Origin: Dehalococcoidia bacterium UBA3254
Lineage (GTDB): Bacteria; Chloroflexota; Dehalococcoidia; Dehalococcoidales; UBA3254
Assembly: GCA_002362735.1 (NCBI GenBank)
Contig: DEUU01000197.1
Coordinates: forward strand, 1 to 15,243
Direction: 5' to 3'
DNA: 15,243 nucleotides
Of the stretch, positions 6,016 through 12,876 are shown in pieces. The notes below the pieces were generated by a model, which was given only the letters and a program-made list of their open reading frames with translations, was not told where the DNA came from and did no database searches. The translations under genes were made by a program, and so were the position numbers. Positions within the stretch are counted from its first letter, which is position 1; every line of letters starts with the position of its first letter.

Positions 6016-6759
6016 TCATTCATCCCATTGGATGACACGGCTGGACCACGATTCCTTAATGGCTTCGATTAAACCAGACTGTTTAGGCTCCCGGATATTA
6101 AGTAGCAAATCTAAAGTCCGATTATCGAATTGATGCAGAAAATGACATTGTTTGCGAAAGTCCAGCAAAGTTTCTCGAACACCCCCGTAAAGAACATATT
6201 CCAACTGTCGTTCGTATGGCTCTAACTGTTCCCGGACATGCCCGCAAACCCTGGTAAAGAAAGTTTCCATCTGCTTCTCACGATGGCGCTCAAAGCGATG
6301 GGAAGAAGAACCCCCCTGCCGATGCCGGGCGTGGACCAACCCCGTTCCAACTTTGCTGGTAAGTAATTTCTCTCCCTGAACAACGCCTATACCATAAGCC
6401 CCCAATCTTACAAGGATGAGACCTACCATGAATTCCCTGTGGAGAAGAGTATGCAATGGTTCAATTTCACAGACATTGGAAGCTTTTTCCTGGCGGAGGG
6501 GAAATGGAGGCATCACAAGATACCGATGATGTGGCCCCCAGAACAGAATCGCCCCGGTAGGTGATTCTACCATAGAACTTGAAACATCTTCCGGTAATGA
6601 TTTCAAATCCAGGATCGTCTCCATCAAGCCTTCGATATTGAGCTTTGAAGACTTAGGCGGAATGCAAAGAGAAGCTATTTCGATGGAATTGGCCTTCAGT
6701 TCTTCCAGCAAATGCAGCATTCTCACTTTGTTCAATTTATAGCGGGTTGCGGTCAGCAT
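6016..6759 (-). CDS. Vms1/ANKZF1-like release factor (peptidyl-tRNA hydrolase family)
   Basis: The 247-residue protein resembles the bacterial VLRF1 (Vms1-like release factor) family. The diagnostic region is VGTGLVHARHRQGGSSSHRF, followed by ERHREKQMETFFTRV (about 137-171): a basic loop with a GG-containing tip and then a long Arg/Glu-rich helix, the eRF1-like layout in which a GGQ-type loop reaches the peptidyl-transferase centre. Before it, GAILFWGPHHRYLVMPPFP and EFMVGLILVRLGAYGIGVVQ form the core strands. Eukaryotic Vms1 cleaves the peptidyl-tRNA bond on 60S subunits after ribosome splitting. The loop here reads GGSSS (149-153) and has no Gln, which makes the exact chemistry uncertain. 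It lies 20 bases after mutS2, whose B. subtilis homologue acts on collided ribosomes, so a ribosome-rescue role fits well. The ribosome binding site is modest (GAGG or AGG). I recognise the family by pattern only. Confidence 0.72.
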   Translation of the reverse strand: MLTATRYKLNKVRMLHLLEELKANSIEIASLCIPPKSSKLNIEGLMETILDLKSLPEDVSSSMVESPTGAILFWGPHHRYLVMPPFPLRQEKASNVCEIEPLHTLLHREFMVGLILVRLGAYGIGVVQGEKLLTSKVGTGLVHARHRQGGSSSHRFERHREKQMETFFTRVCGHVREQLEPYERQLEYVLYGGVRETLLDFRKQCHFLHQFDNRTLDLLLNIREPKQSGLIEAIKESWSSRVIQWDE

Positions 6760-6779
6760 ACCTGGGCCTCTATTTCTTA

Positions 6780-9149
6780 TTATAACTTTACTATCGTTAC
6801 TCCATCACCGCCCTCTTCCCGCTTGCCGGAGCGAAAAGACTCTACCAGAGGATGAGATGCCAGGAACTGGCGAACAATTTGCCTGACGGTCCCCATCCCA
6901 ACTCCATGGATAATTCGCACTTCCGGCAAATTGGCCAGGCTTGCATCATTCAGATAAGTATCCAGATCCACCTCAACCTCGTCCGCTCTTTTACCCCTCA
7001 AGTCGAGCTCCATTGAGGCGGTTCTCCGCGGGAGGGCACTTTTTACGGCGGGCAGGCCAGATGTCGAGTTCTTCTCAGCTTTAATTTTTTCCAGATTTTC
7101 GGGTGCAATTTTAACCTTTGTATTACCCATTTGAATCTCGACCTGACCGTTGCTATCAGACAGCGAAATCACTGTCCCCTGCATATTCATATCGATCAAA
7201 TTTACTCTGTCACCTACCGCAAAAGGCTCTTTATTTTTATCCTCAGGGGTTAATACGGTTGGCTGCCAGGACTGATTTTTCAATTGCTCTCGCATGGTAG
7301 ATAATGCTTTTTGAGCTTGTTCCAGTTTCTCTCTGGAGATATTTTTCTTTAGCTCGGTCATAGCATACCGGATCTCTCTTTGCAGTTCATCTCCATCTCG
7401 TACCAGTCGAACACGGGTCTCCCTGAGCATTTCGTGTTCTTTTTCCTTAAACTGCTTTATTTCTTCCTGGAGCTGGACGCGCAATTTTTCTGCTTCCTCT
7501 CGATCTTTTTGAATGGCGCTTTCCATAGCTGCTATCTTCTGTTTATCATTGTTTAAATCGGAAAGTAGGGCTTCAATTTCCAGAGCTCCTTTACTGAGCC
7601 GTTCTTTAGCCCCGGCAATAATTTCCTCCGGCAGACCTAATTGAGAGGCAATAGCAAGAGCGTTGCTCCCACCCGGAACGCCGAGAGTCAGATGATAAGT
7701 CGGTGCCAGGGTCACGGGATCGAAGTCCAGGGAAGCATTCTTTAGACCAGAAGTGGCATGAGCAAAAGCCTTCAATTCACTGAAATGGGTAGTAGCTACT
7801 ACCATAGCCCCACATTTCAGGAAGTGAAGAAGGATTGATTGCGCCAGAGCTGCCCCTTCACTGGGATCTGTGGCAGTCCCCAATTCATCCAGCAGAACCA
7901 GGCTTTTATTCGTAGACGCCTTCAAAATATGAACAATATTACCCATATGCCAGCTGAAGGTGGAGAGGGTCTGCTCGATACTCTGCTCATCACCGATATC
8001 GGCATAAATGCTGTCATAAACTGGAAGGCAGCTTTCATGAGCAGCCGGAATAGGCATCCCGGCTTGAGCCATTAAAGCCAGCAACCCGATGGTCTTCAAA
8101 GCTACGGTCTTACCGCCGGTGTTCGGACCAGTGATAACCAGTCCATGGTAGTCCCGGCCGATCTCGATGTTCAAAGGCACCGGCTTTCCCTTCAACAATG
8201 GATGCCTGGCATTAATCAAACGCATTATGCGCTCTTCACCGCCTTTGATTTCTTCTCCTCTGGCGCCGCATAAAAGTGGTTCTACCGCCCGGAAGCGGTC
8301 CGCAAACCGGGCTTTCGCCAGGGAGAGGTCGATCTCAGCCACCAGTTTTAAATTCTGGGTAATCGAGGCCACTTCTTCCCCAATCGCAGCGCTTAAAGCG
8401 CCCAGAATCCGTTCCACTTCATGCTGCTCTTCAATGACCGCTTCCCGCAATTCATTGCCCATATCTAAGGTCACCATAGGCTCTATAAAAGCAGTTGCCC
8501 CGGTATTGGAAATATCATGGACAATGCCTTTCATTTCCCGGCGTAATTCCACTTTAACCGGAATGACATAGCGTCCATCTCTTTCGGTAATAATCTGGTC
8601 TTGAATATATCGATCATAGTCTTTGGATTTGATGATGGAATCCAGACGCTCAAGAATTTGCTGCCGCTTTTCTTTAATAAAAAATCGCAGCTCTGCCAGT
8701 TTTTCAGAAGCCGTATCCATAAGCTCAGCAGCCGGAGAAATACAGCGTGCAATCTCCTTTTCCAACTCGGACAGAGTGATGATCTTACTATTAATATCCG
8801 ATATTAACGGAGCTTCATCTCCTAACCGGCTTAGCTTATTATGTAAAAAGCGAATAGCCGTTAGCGTTCTCTGAACATCCAAAAGCATCTGCAATTCCAG
8901 GGTTTTACCTTTTCCCGCCAGAGCGACCGGTTCGCGAATATCATAAATCCCGCCGATCGAGAGATCAGGTTCGATGGAAAGTAAATGCCGGGCTTCAGCG
9001 GACTGCTTTAACCAGCGCGATATCTGTTCCACATCCGTTGAAGGCTGTAAAGCCAGAGCCATTTCACGACTTACCGCAAAAGCAGAATACCCGGCCAGTA
9101 TTTCCTTAACTCGGGGAAATTCCAGCATTTCCAAACTTTTATCTTTCAA
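6780..9149 (-). CDS. mutS2: MutS2, ribosome-associated/Smr-domain MutS paralogue
   Basis: This 789-residue protein has the complete MutS2 layout. The N-terminal lever/clamp region (about 1-310) starts LEFPRVKEIL. The ATPase domain has Walker A GPNTGGKT (341-348), the TFSWHMGNI signature, Walker B LVLLDELGTATDPSEG (417-432) and ATTHFSELK. A long coiled coil covers about 515-625. A KOW-like domain follows (642-690, FAVGDRVNLI...GTVISL), and a C-terminal Smr domain has LDLRG (715-719) and HGVGMG (748-753). MutS2 suppresses homologous recombination in some bacteria. In B. subtilis it binds collided ribosomes and promotes their splitting, with the KOW and Smr parts contributing. The start is TTG at 9149, chosen because AGAGGAG sits about 6 bases upstream; an ATG seven codons in would lose the usual N-terminal residues. 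It heads the operon with the Vms1-like and MscS genes. Confidence 0.96.
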   Translation of the reverse strand: MKDKSLEMLEFPRVKEILAGYSAFAVSREMALALQPSTDVEQISRWLKQSAEARHLLSIEPDLSIGGIYDIREPVALAGKGKTLELQMLLDVQRTLTAIRFLHNKLSRLGDEAPLISDINSKIITLSELEKEIARCISPAAELMDTASEKLAELRFFIKEKRQQILERLDSIIKSKDYDRYIQDQIITERDGRYVIPVKVELRREMKGIVHDISNTGATAFIEPMVTLDMGNELREAVIEEQHEVERILGALSAAIGEEVASITQNLKLVAEIDLSLAKARFADRFRAVEPLLCGARGEEIKGGEERIMRLINARHPLLKGKPVPLNIEIGRDYHGLVITGPNTGGKTVALKTIGLLALMAQAGMPIPAAHESCLPVYDSIYADIGDEQSIEQTLSTFSWHMGNIVHILKASTNKSLVLLDELGTATDPSEGAALAQSILLHFLKCGAMVVATTHFSELKAFAHATSGLKNASLDFDPVTLAPTYHLTLGVPGGSNALAIASQLGLPEEIIAGAKERLSKGALEIEALLSDLNNDKQKIAAMESAIQKDREEAEKLRVQLQEEIKQFKEKEHEMLRETRVRLVRDGDELQREIRYAMTELKKNISREKLEQAQKALSTMREQLKNQSWQPTVLTPEDKNKEPFAVGDRVNLIDMNMQGTVISLSDSNGQVEIQMGNTKVKIAPENLEKIKAEKNSTSGLPAVKSALPRRTASMELDLRGKRADEVEVDLDTYLNDASLANLPEVRIIHGVGMGTVRQIVRQFLASHPLVESFRSGKREEGGDGVTIVKL

Positions 9150-9161
9150 AATTGTCTCCTC

Positions 9162-9173
9162 TAATCTAGATTA
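9162..9173. repeat. 12-bp palindrome upstream of mutS2
   Basis: TAATCTAGATTA is a perfect palindrome just before the mutS2 ribosome binding site. It also lies within a wider TCTAAT/ATTAGA dyad. It could be an operator or chance A/T symmetry. Confidence 0.45.
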
Positions 9174-9236
9174 TCATTAGAAAGCCGGGTTGTCATCTTT
9201 GAGCCATCGTGTATGGAAGCAATGAATATTTTGATT

Positions 9237-9245
9237 TGTTATAAT
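9237..9245 (+). promoter_or_regulatory. Extended -10 promoter for the cupin-like gene
   Basis: TG-T-TATAAT is an extended -10 element with a perfect -10 hexamer. No good -35 is seen at 17 bases, as is usual for extended -10 promoters. It would give a leader of about 55 bases to the ATG at 9306. Confidence 0.6.
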
Positions 9246-9305
9246 ACAGAGAAGTCTCACAAGTGGCACTATCTGGATGCTTAATACAAAAGGAGGTATC
9301 GTCAT

Positions 9306-9710
9306 ATGGCAGCCAATAAATATGGGAAATATATCGTAGCCAAGACAAGCGGCCCAAGTGAGTTCGGACCGGAGTTCAGATTTTTTGGCGAAGAGGCCTA
9401 CCAATCAAATTTTTCTCTCGTCACTATTTGCGTCACCAAACCGATCGAGATGGAAAAGACACCCCATTACCATGATTTTGATATGTACCTGTACTTCTTC
9501 TCCCACGATCCTAATAACCTTGATGACCTGGGTGCGGAAATCGAGATGGGTTTCGGCAAGGAGAGAGAAATGCACAAAATCACCAAACCCTGCAGCGTTT
9601 ACGTTCCTAAGGGCGTCATCCACTGCCCGCTAAATTTTATAAAAGTCACCCGGCCGATTTTCTTCGTTCATCCCATGCTGGCTCCCAAGTATACCAAAAT
9701 TGAAGTATAG
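9306..9710 (+). CDS. Cupin-fold protein of unknown function
   Basis: The product is 134 residues with a single cupin-like barrel. Motif 1 is PHYHDFDMYLYF, giving His54, His56 and Asp59 as metal ligands, with Asp in place of the usual Glu. Motif 2 is VYVPKGVIHCPLNF, which matches PxGxxHxxxN with His106 as ligand. A conserved-looking GAEIEMGFG segment lies between them. There is no signal peptide, so it is probably cytoplasmic. The substrate is unknown; small single-cupin proteins range from binding proteins to isomerases and dioxygenases. A perfect AAAGGAGGT lies 8 bases before the ATG, pointing to strong translation. It is monocistronic: it diverges from mutS2, has its own promoter and is followed by a strong hairpin. 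I associate this type with anaerobes, but that comes from memory. Confidence 0.75.
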   Translation: MAANKYGKYIVAKTSGPSEFGPEFRFFGEEAYQSNFSLVTICVTKPIEMEKTPHYHDFDMYLYFFSHDPNNLDDLGAEIEMGFGKEREMHKITKPCSVYVPKGVIHCPLNFIKVTRPIFFVHPMLAPKYTKIEV

Positions 9711-9738
9711 CACGGACTGAAAACCGAGTTGCTTAAAA

Positions 9739-9774
9739 TAATATTGCTCCCGATTGAAACCGGGAGCAATATTA
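9739..9774. terminator. Bidirectional hairpin between the cupin-like and TPR genes
   Basis: A perfect 14-bp stem (TAATATTGCTCCCG / CGGGAGCAATATTA) with an 8-base loop lies between convergent genes. The G/C-rich core is next to the loop and the A/T pairs at its base can supply U-rich 3' ends in both directions, although there is no long U-run. Confidence 0.75.
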
Positions 9775-9809
9775 AACTGACCAACGTAATTAGTAAATAA
9801 AGCCAATTA

Positions 9810-11768
9810 TCATCTTAATCCCGCTATTCTGAATCTGACCATGGCTTTGAATTCACTATTGTCAGATAATGCAATAGCTTTATTGAAGTCGGTTATCGCC
9901 AGGTTAATCTTATGCTGCATAGCATAGACATTTCCCCGGTTATAGTACACTGAAGGATCCTCAGGGGTCAATTCCATAACTTTGTTATAATCCACTATTG
10001 CCAGTTCATATTGAGACAACTCTCCATACAATGCACCGCGATTATAATAGGCTCCGACATTGGTTGGATCGATGGCAATCATTTTAGAATATTCTGAAAT
10101 CGCCAAATCCCGTTGCTCCCTGATGCGGTATACGGATCCCAAATAGCCATGAGCTCTGAATTCTGCCGGATCCAGTTCCAGAGTCCTGTTAAAATCAGAA
10201 ATTGCCTGATCATACTGTTTCTGTTCATAATATGTTGCGCCTCGACTGTACCAGGCACTGGTGTTCTGAGGTTCAATTACAATAATTGTGGTATAGTCTA
10301 TAAGAGCTAAATCGGGCTGACCATTCTCCCTGTACGCCGCGGCCCGCCTTTGTAATATTCCGGTATCCTTCGGATTTATTTCAATCGCCTTTGAATAATC
10401 ATTGATCGCTTGAGGGTATTGCTTCTTATCAATCAAGACAGAAGCCCGGTTTACATAGGCTCCTTCCTCTTTGGGAGTCAGTGTTATAACTGCGCTAAAA
10501 TCAGCTTCGGCTAAATCGAATTTCCCTTCAAACCAATATATTTTACCCCGCATGGTATAGGCTGCCGGATCTTCTGGTTTCATGCGTATAACCTGGGTGA
10601 AATCTTTCACAGCCGGGTCATAATTTCTCAGTTCAAAATAGGTCCCACCTCTTCTCAAATAAACCGAGTCATCTTCGGGAGTGAGAAGTATAAGCTGGCT
10701 ATCATCTTTGACCTCCAGCTCTAGCTGCTGTGTGGTACGATAGATTGCGCTGCGGCCTCTATAGGCTTCTACGCTCTGGGGGTCAAATTGAATTATTCTG
10801 GAATAATCGCTCAGAGCCAGATCATATTTTTTTTGTTCAACATAGGCGGAAGCCCGGCTCAAGTAGGCAGACTCATTAACGGGGTCTTTCCGAATAATTG
10901 AACTGTAATCTGCGATGGCATTGTCCAGCTGTCCGTTAATGCGGTAGGTCTGACTTCGCATAAAATACGTTCCGATATCCTCTGGGATTGCTTCGATGAC
11001 CTTAGAATAATCGGAGATTGCCTGGTCGTACCTGTGCAGGGCATAAAATGATAATGCTCTATTGTAATAAGCCCGCTCGTCAATGGGATCCAGTTTGATT
11101 ACCGTGGTATAGTCCGCAACAGCCTCGTTGTATCTGTTTAAATCCTGATAGGCTGCAGCTCGATTAAAATATGCGGATTGATTTCCAGGCTCAAAGCGAA
11201 GAACAGATGTAAAATCAGAAGCCGCCAGAAGCTGCTTGCCGGTACTTCGATAAGCTGCTCCACGCTGCATTAAAGCCGATGTATTTGAGGAGTTCAAAAA
11301 AATCGCCTGGCTCAAATCTGAGATGGCTTTATCATAGTCGGATTTGGCATTACACAGCATCCCCCGATAGTAATAAGCTAACTCGCGCGCCGGGTCAAGT
11401 TGAATTATCTGACTGAGGTCGCTGATAGAATTATCAGAATTTTGTAATTCGATATTTAGCATCGCACGATCCCAGTAAACCGAGGTATTGGCAGGATCAA
11501 GTTTGATAGCCTGGTTGAAATCTTCCATCGTCTGTGCGATCTCTTTTTTCTGAAGGTATGCTTTACCCCGGCTGTAATACGCGCGCGCAGAGGATGGATC
11601 TTCTTTGATGCTTTTAGTATATAAATCTATCGCTTCGTCATATTGAGCTTTATCGTATTTAACATCACCCAGAACGATATAACCGTGGGCCATATCCGAA
11701 CAGGCAGTTATGCCTGTAATCAGAAGCACGGCCATAACGGATAATATCAAATAGATTACAGTCTTCAT
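9810..11768 (-). CDS. Lipoprotein with 18 tandem tetratricopeptide repeats
   Basis: The 652-residue protein has a type II signal peptide (hydrophobic 5-20, lipobox ITAC with Cys23 as the lipidation site), so it should be anchored outside the cytoplasmic membrane. Residues 27-638 are 18 consecutive 34-residue TPRs with no gap or insertion (26 + 18 x 34 + 14 = 652). Each has the A-Y-x-x-R-G-x-x-Y pattern in helix A and a (Y/F)-(D/E)-x-A-I-x-D-(Y/F) pattern in helix B, usually ending DP. The predicted shape is a long right-handed superhelix, a scaffold for binding proteins or peptides. No enzyme domain is present and the partner is unknown. It has its own promoter upstream. The ribosome binding site is weak (GAGG 9-12 bases before the ATG). 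The gene stands alone between the cupin-like gene and a divergent Imm5-like gene. Confidence 0.93.
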   Translation of the reverse strand: MKTVIYLILSVMAVLLITGITACSDMAHGYIVLGDVKYDKAQYDEAIDLYTKSIKEDPSSARAYYSRGKAYLQKKEIAQTMEDFNQAIKLDPANTSVYWDRAMLNIELQNSDNSISDLSQIIQLDPARELAYYYRGMLCNAKSDYDKAISDLSQAIFLNSSNTSALMQRGAAYRSTGKQLLAASDFTSVLRFEPGNQSAYFNRAAAYQDLNRYNEAVADYTTVIKLDPIDERAYYNRALSFYALHRYDQAISDYSKVIEAIPEDIGTYFMRSQTYRINGQLDNAIADYSSIIRKDPVNESAYLSRASAYVEQKKYDLALSDYSRIIQFDPQSVEAYRGRSAIYRTTQQLELEVKDDSQLILLTPEDDSVYLRRGGTYFELRNYDPAVKDFTQVIRMKPEDPAAYTMRGKIYWFEGKFDLAEADFSAVITLTPKEEGAYVNRASVLIDKKQYPQAINDYSKAIEINPKDTGILQRRAAAYRENGQPDLALIDYTTIIVIEPQNTSAWYSRGATYYEQKQYDQAISDFNRTLELDPAEFRAHGYLGSVYRIREQRDLAISEYSKMIAIDPTNVGAYYNRGALYGELSQYELAIVDYNKVMELTPEDPSVYYNRGNVYAMQHKINLAITDFNKAIALSDNSEFKAMVRFRIAGLR

Positions 11769-11812
11769 CCCTTCAACCTCAACCTAAAGAAACCGATTCT
11801 TCCTTAATTATC

Positions 11813-11841
11813 TATATACCCAATAAACACTCACAGTTCAA
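11813..11841 (-). promoter_or_regulatory. Promoter for the TPR lipoprotein gene
   Basis: On the minus strand TTGAAC (11836-11841) and TATATA (11813-11818) are 17 bases apart, close to the sigma70 consensus. The predicted leader is about 37 bases long. Confidence 0.7.
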
Positions 11842-11949
11842 TCAGTATTTTGATCAACGGGTTATTTCAGGTTTGGCGGAAAAATGAGTTCGAAATTTAT
11901 AACCAAGAGACGGCTTTTAAAAAAATGAAATTTATTGCAGAATGATCAT

Positions 11950-12531
11950 ATGCAATTTATAGCAAAGGAAAAAATAAAACCGGGTGAAGCACTATATGCC
12001 ATGCGCAAGTCTGTTTCCAAGATTCTCAACAGGCCCTTTACAGAGCGCATAGACCACCAGGTTTTTAAGCCAGACCAAAAAATACTGGCCCTCTGGGCAT
12101 CGGACTGCGTCGGACATGTACTTCAGTATTTTGAAGAGAAATACCCTGATGACGATAGGCCTCGAAAGGCTATCGAAACACTAAACATGTGGTTAAGAAC
12201 AGGGTTGTTCAAAATGGATGTCATACGCAAAGCTTCGCTTGATTCTCACACATCTGCGCGCCATGCTCGTGAGAATGGCGAAGAAGCCGCCTGTTACGCA
12301 GCTCGCGCAGCGGGTCAGGCGGTGGCAACGGCTCATGTTCCCACTCATGCGCTGGGTAGCTCTGTTTACGCCATCAGAGCTGCTGCCGCCCATACCGGCA
12401 ATAGAGAAGATGGCTTTATCAAGGAATGTAACTGGCAACTTCGACGTTTGCGTCTGTTAGCAAGACAAAAATCTCCCTTTATTTCAAATGATGCGATACC
12501 GAAACCGCAAGATTCACTTGACAAAGGATAA
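11950..12531 (+). CDS. Putative Imm5-like immunity protein
   Basis: From the ATG at 11950 the product is 193 residues and mainly helical. It carries the pattern of putative immunity proteins of the Imm5-like family: LALWASDCVGHVLQYFEEKY, then PDDDRPRKAIETLNMWLRTG, an alanine-rich helical block (ARHARENGEEAACYAARAAG) and TAHVPTHALGSSVYAIRAAA. Such proteins are predicted antidotes to contact-dependent or polymorphic toxins, mostly from genomic context, and biochemical proof is scarce. No toxin gene is adjacent, so it may be an orphan. The start is uncertain: a TTG at 11935 is in frame, and neither start has a good ribosome binding site. The gene's last codons contain the -35 of the trp promoter. 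Confidence 0.7.
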   Translation: MQFIAKEKIKPGEALYAMRKSVSKILNRPFTERIDHQVFKPDQKILALWASDCVGHVLQYFEEKYPDDDRPRKAIETLNMWLRTGLFKMDVIRKASLDSHTSARHARENGEEAACYAARAAGQAVATAHVPTHALGSSVYAIRAAAAHTGNREDGFIKECNWQLRRLRLLARQKSPFISNDAIPKPQDSLDKG

Positions 12532-12545
12532 AAGTCAAGTATATT
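12516..12545 (+). promoter_or_regulatory. trp operon promoter with inverted repeat in the spacer
   Basis: TTGACA (12518-12523) and TATATT (12540-12545) are 16 bases apart. A perfect 7-bp inverted repeat ACTTGAC / GTCAAGT (12516-12522 and 12534-12540, 11-base loop) spans the -35 and spacer, so a repressor could sit here in addition to the T-box control. The -35 overlaps the last codons of the Imm5-like gene. Transcription would begin near 12552. Confidence 0.75.
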
Positions 12546-12551
12546 ATTTAT

Positions 12552-12852
12552 TTAATCTAACCGAATAAAAGCTGAGAAAGAGACGAGTAGGTCTCCAGCG
12601 AAGCTCAGAGAGCCGGGGCAGGTGTGAGCCGGCGCTAGCGCAGAGATTGAATGGACTCCCGAGCTGTCCTCCGAAAGGATTTCCGATTAGGCAGGGCCGG
12701 AATGAGCACCGTTAGCAGAGCTCAGGGTATAAACCTGTATAAGGTCGTACCTGAATGAGATGATTGGTCTATTTATTTTTATTCAGATCAATTAATTAGG
12801 GTGGTACCGCGAAATCAAACCTCTCGCCCCTATTGGGGCGGGAGGTTTTTTT
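12552..12852 (+). ncRNA. T-box riboswitch leader specific for tryptophan
   Basis: This 5' leader fills most of the 345-base gap before trpE. It contains the invariant T-box sequence AGGGTGGTACCGCG at 12798-12811. Stem I elements are also present: GAGTAGG, then AGAGAGCCGGGG and GGTGTGAGCCGG, then TGAATGGACTCC. In the last, the specifier codon reads UGG (12652-12654), which pairs with the tRNA-Trp anticodon. Uncharged tRNA-Trp would bind both the specifier and the T-box bulge and favour the antiterminator over the terminator that follows, switching the trp genes on when tryptophan is scarce. The left boundary is set from the predicted transcription start and is approximate. Confidence 0.94.
12820..12852 (+). 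terminator. T-box intrinsic terminator
   Basis: An 11-bp G/C-rich stem (CCTCTCGCCCC / GGGGCGGGAGG, one G-U pair, TATT loop) is followed by a run of seven T. It is the alternative structure to the T-box antiterminator and lies 24 bases before the trpE ATG. Confidence 0.95.
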
Positions 12853-12876
12853 ATTGCAAAAAAACAGGAGTATGTT

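Noticed and set aside
8167..8571. Plus-strand reading frame inside mutS2
   Set aside because: It is antisense to conserved MutS2 ATPase and clamp sequence and has no plausible motif or ribosome binding site.
9177..9404. Minus-strand reading frame between mutS2 and the cupin-like gene
   Set aside because: It overlaps the promoter and start of the cupin-like gene and resembles no protein I know.
9810..11768. Regular 102-base spacing suggesting a CRISPR or satellite array
   Set aside because: The period is exactly 34 codons and the repeat consensus is a TPR; DNA copies are divergent.
12552..12852. Structured RNA that could be a tRNA or another riboswitch
   Set aside because: The T-box sequence, specifier loop and terminator give a specific T-box identity; no tRNA acceptor or anticodon arm layout is present.
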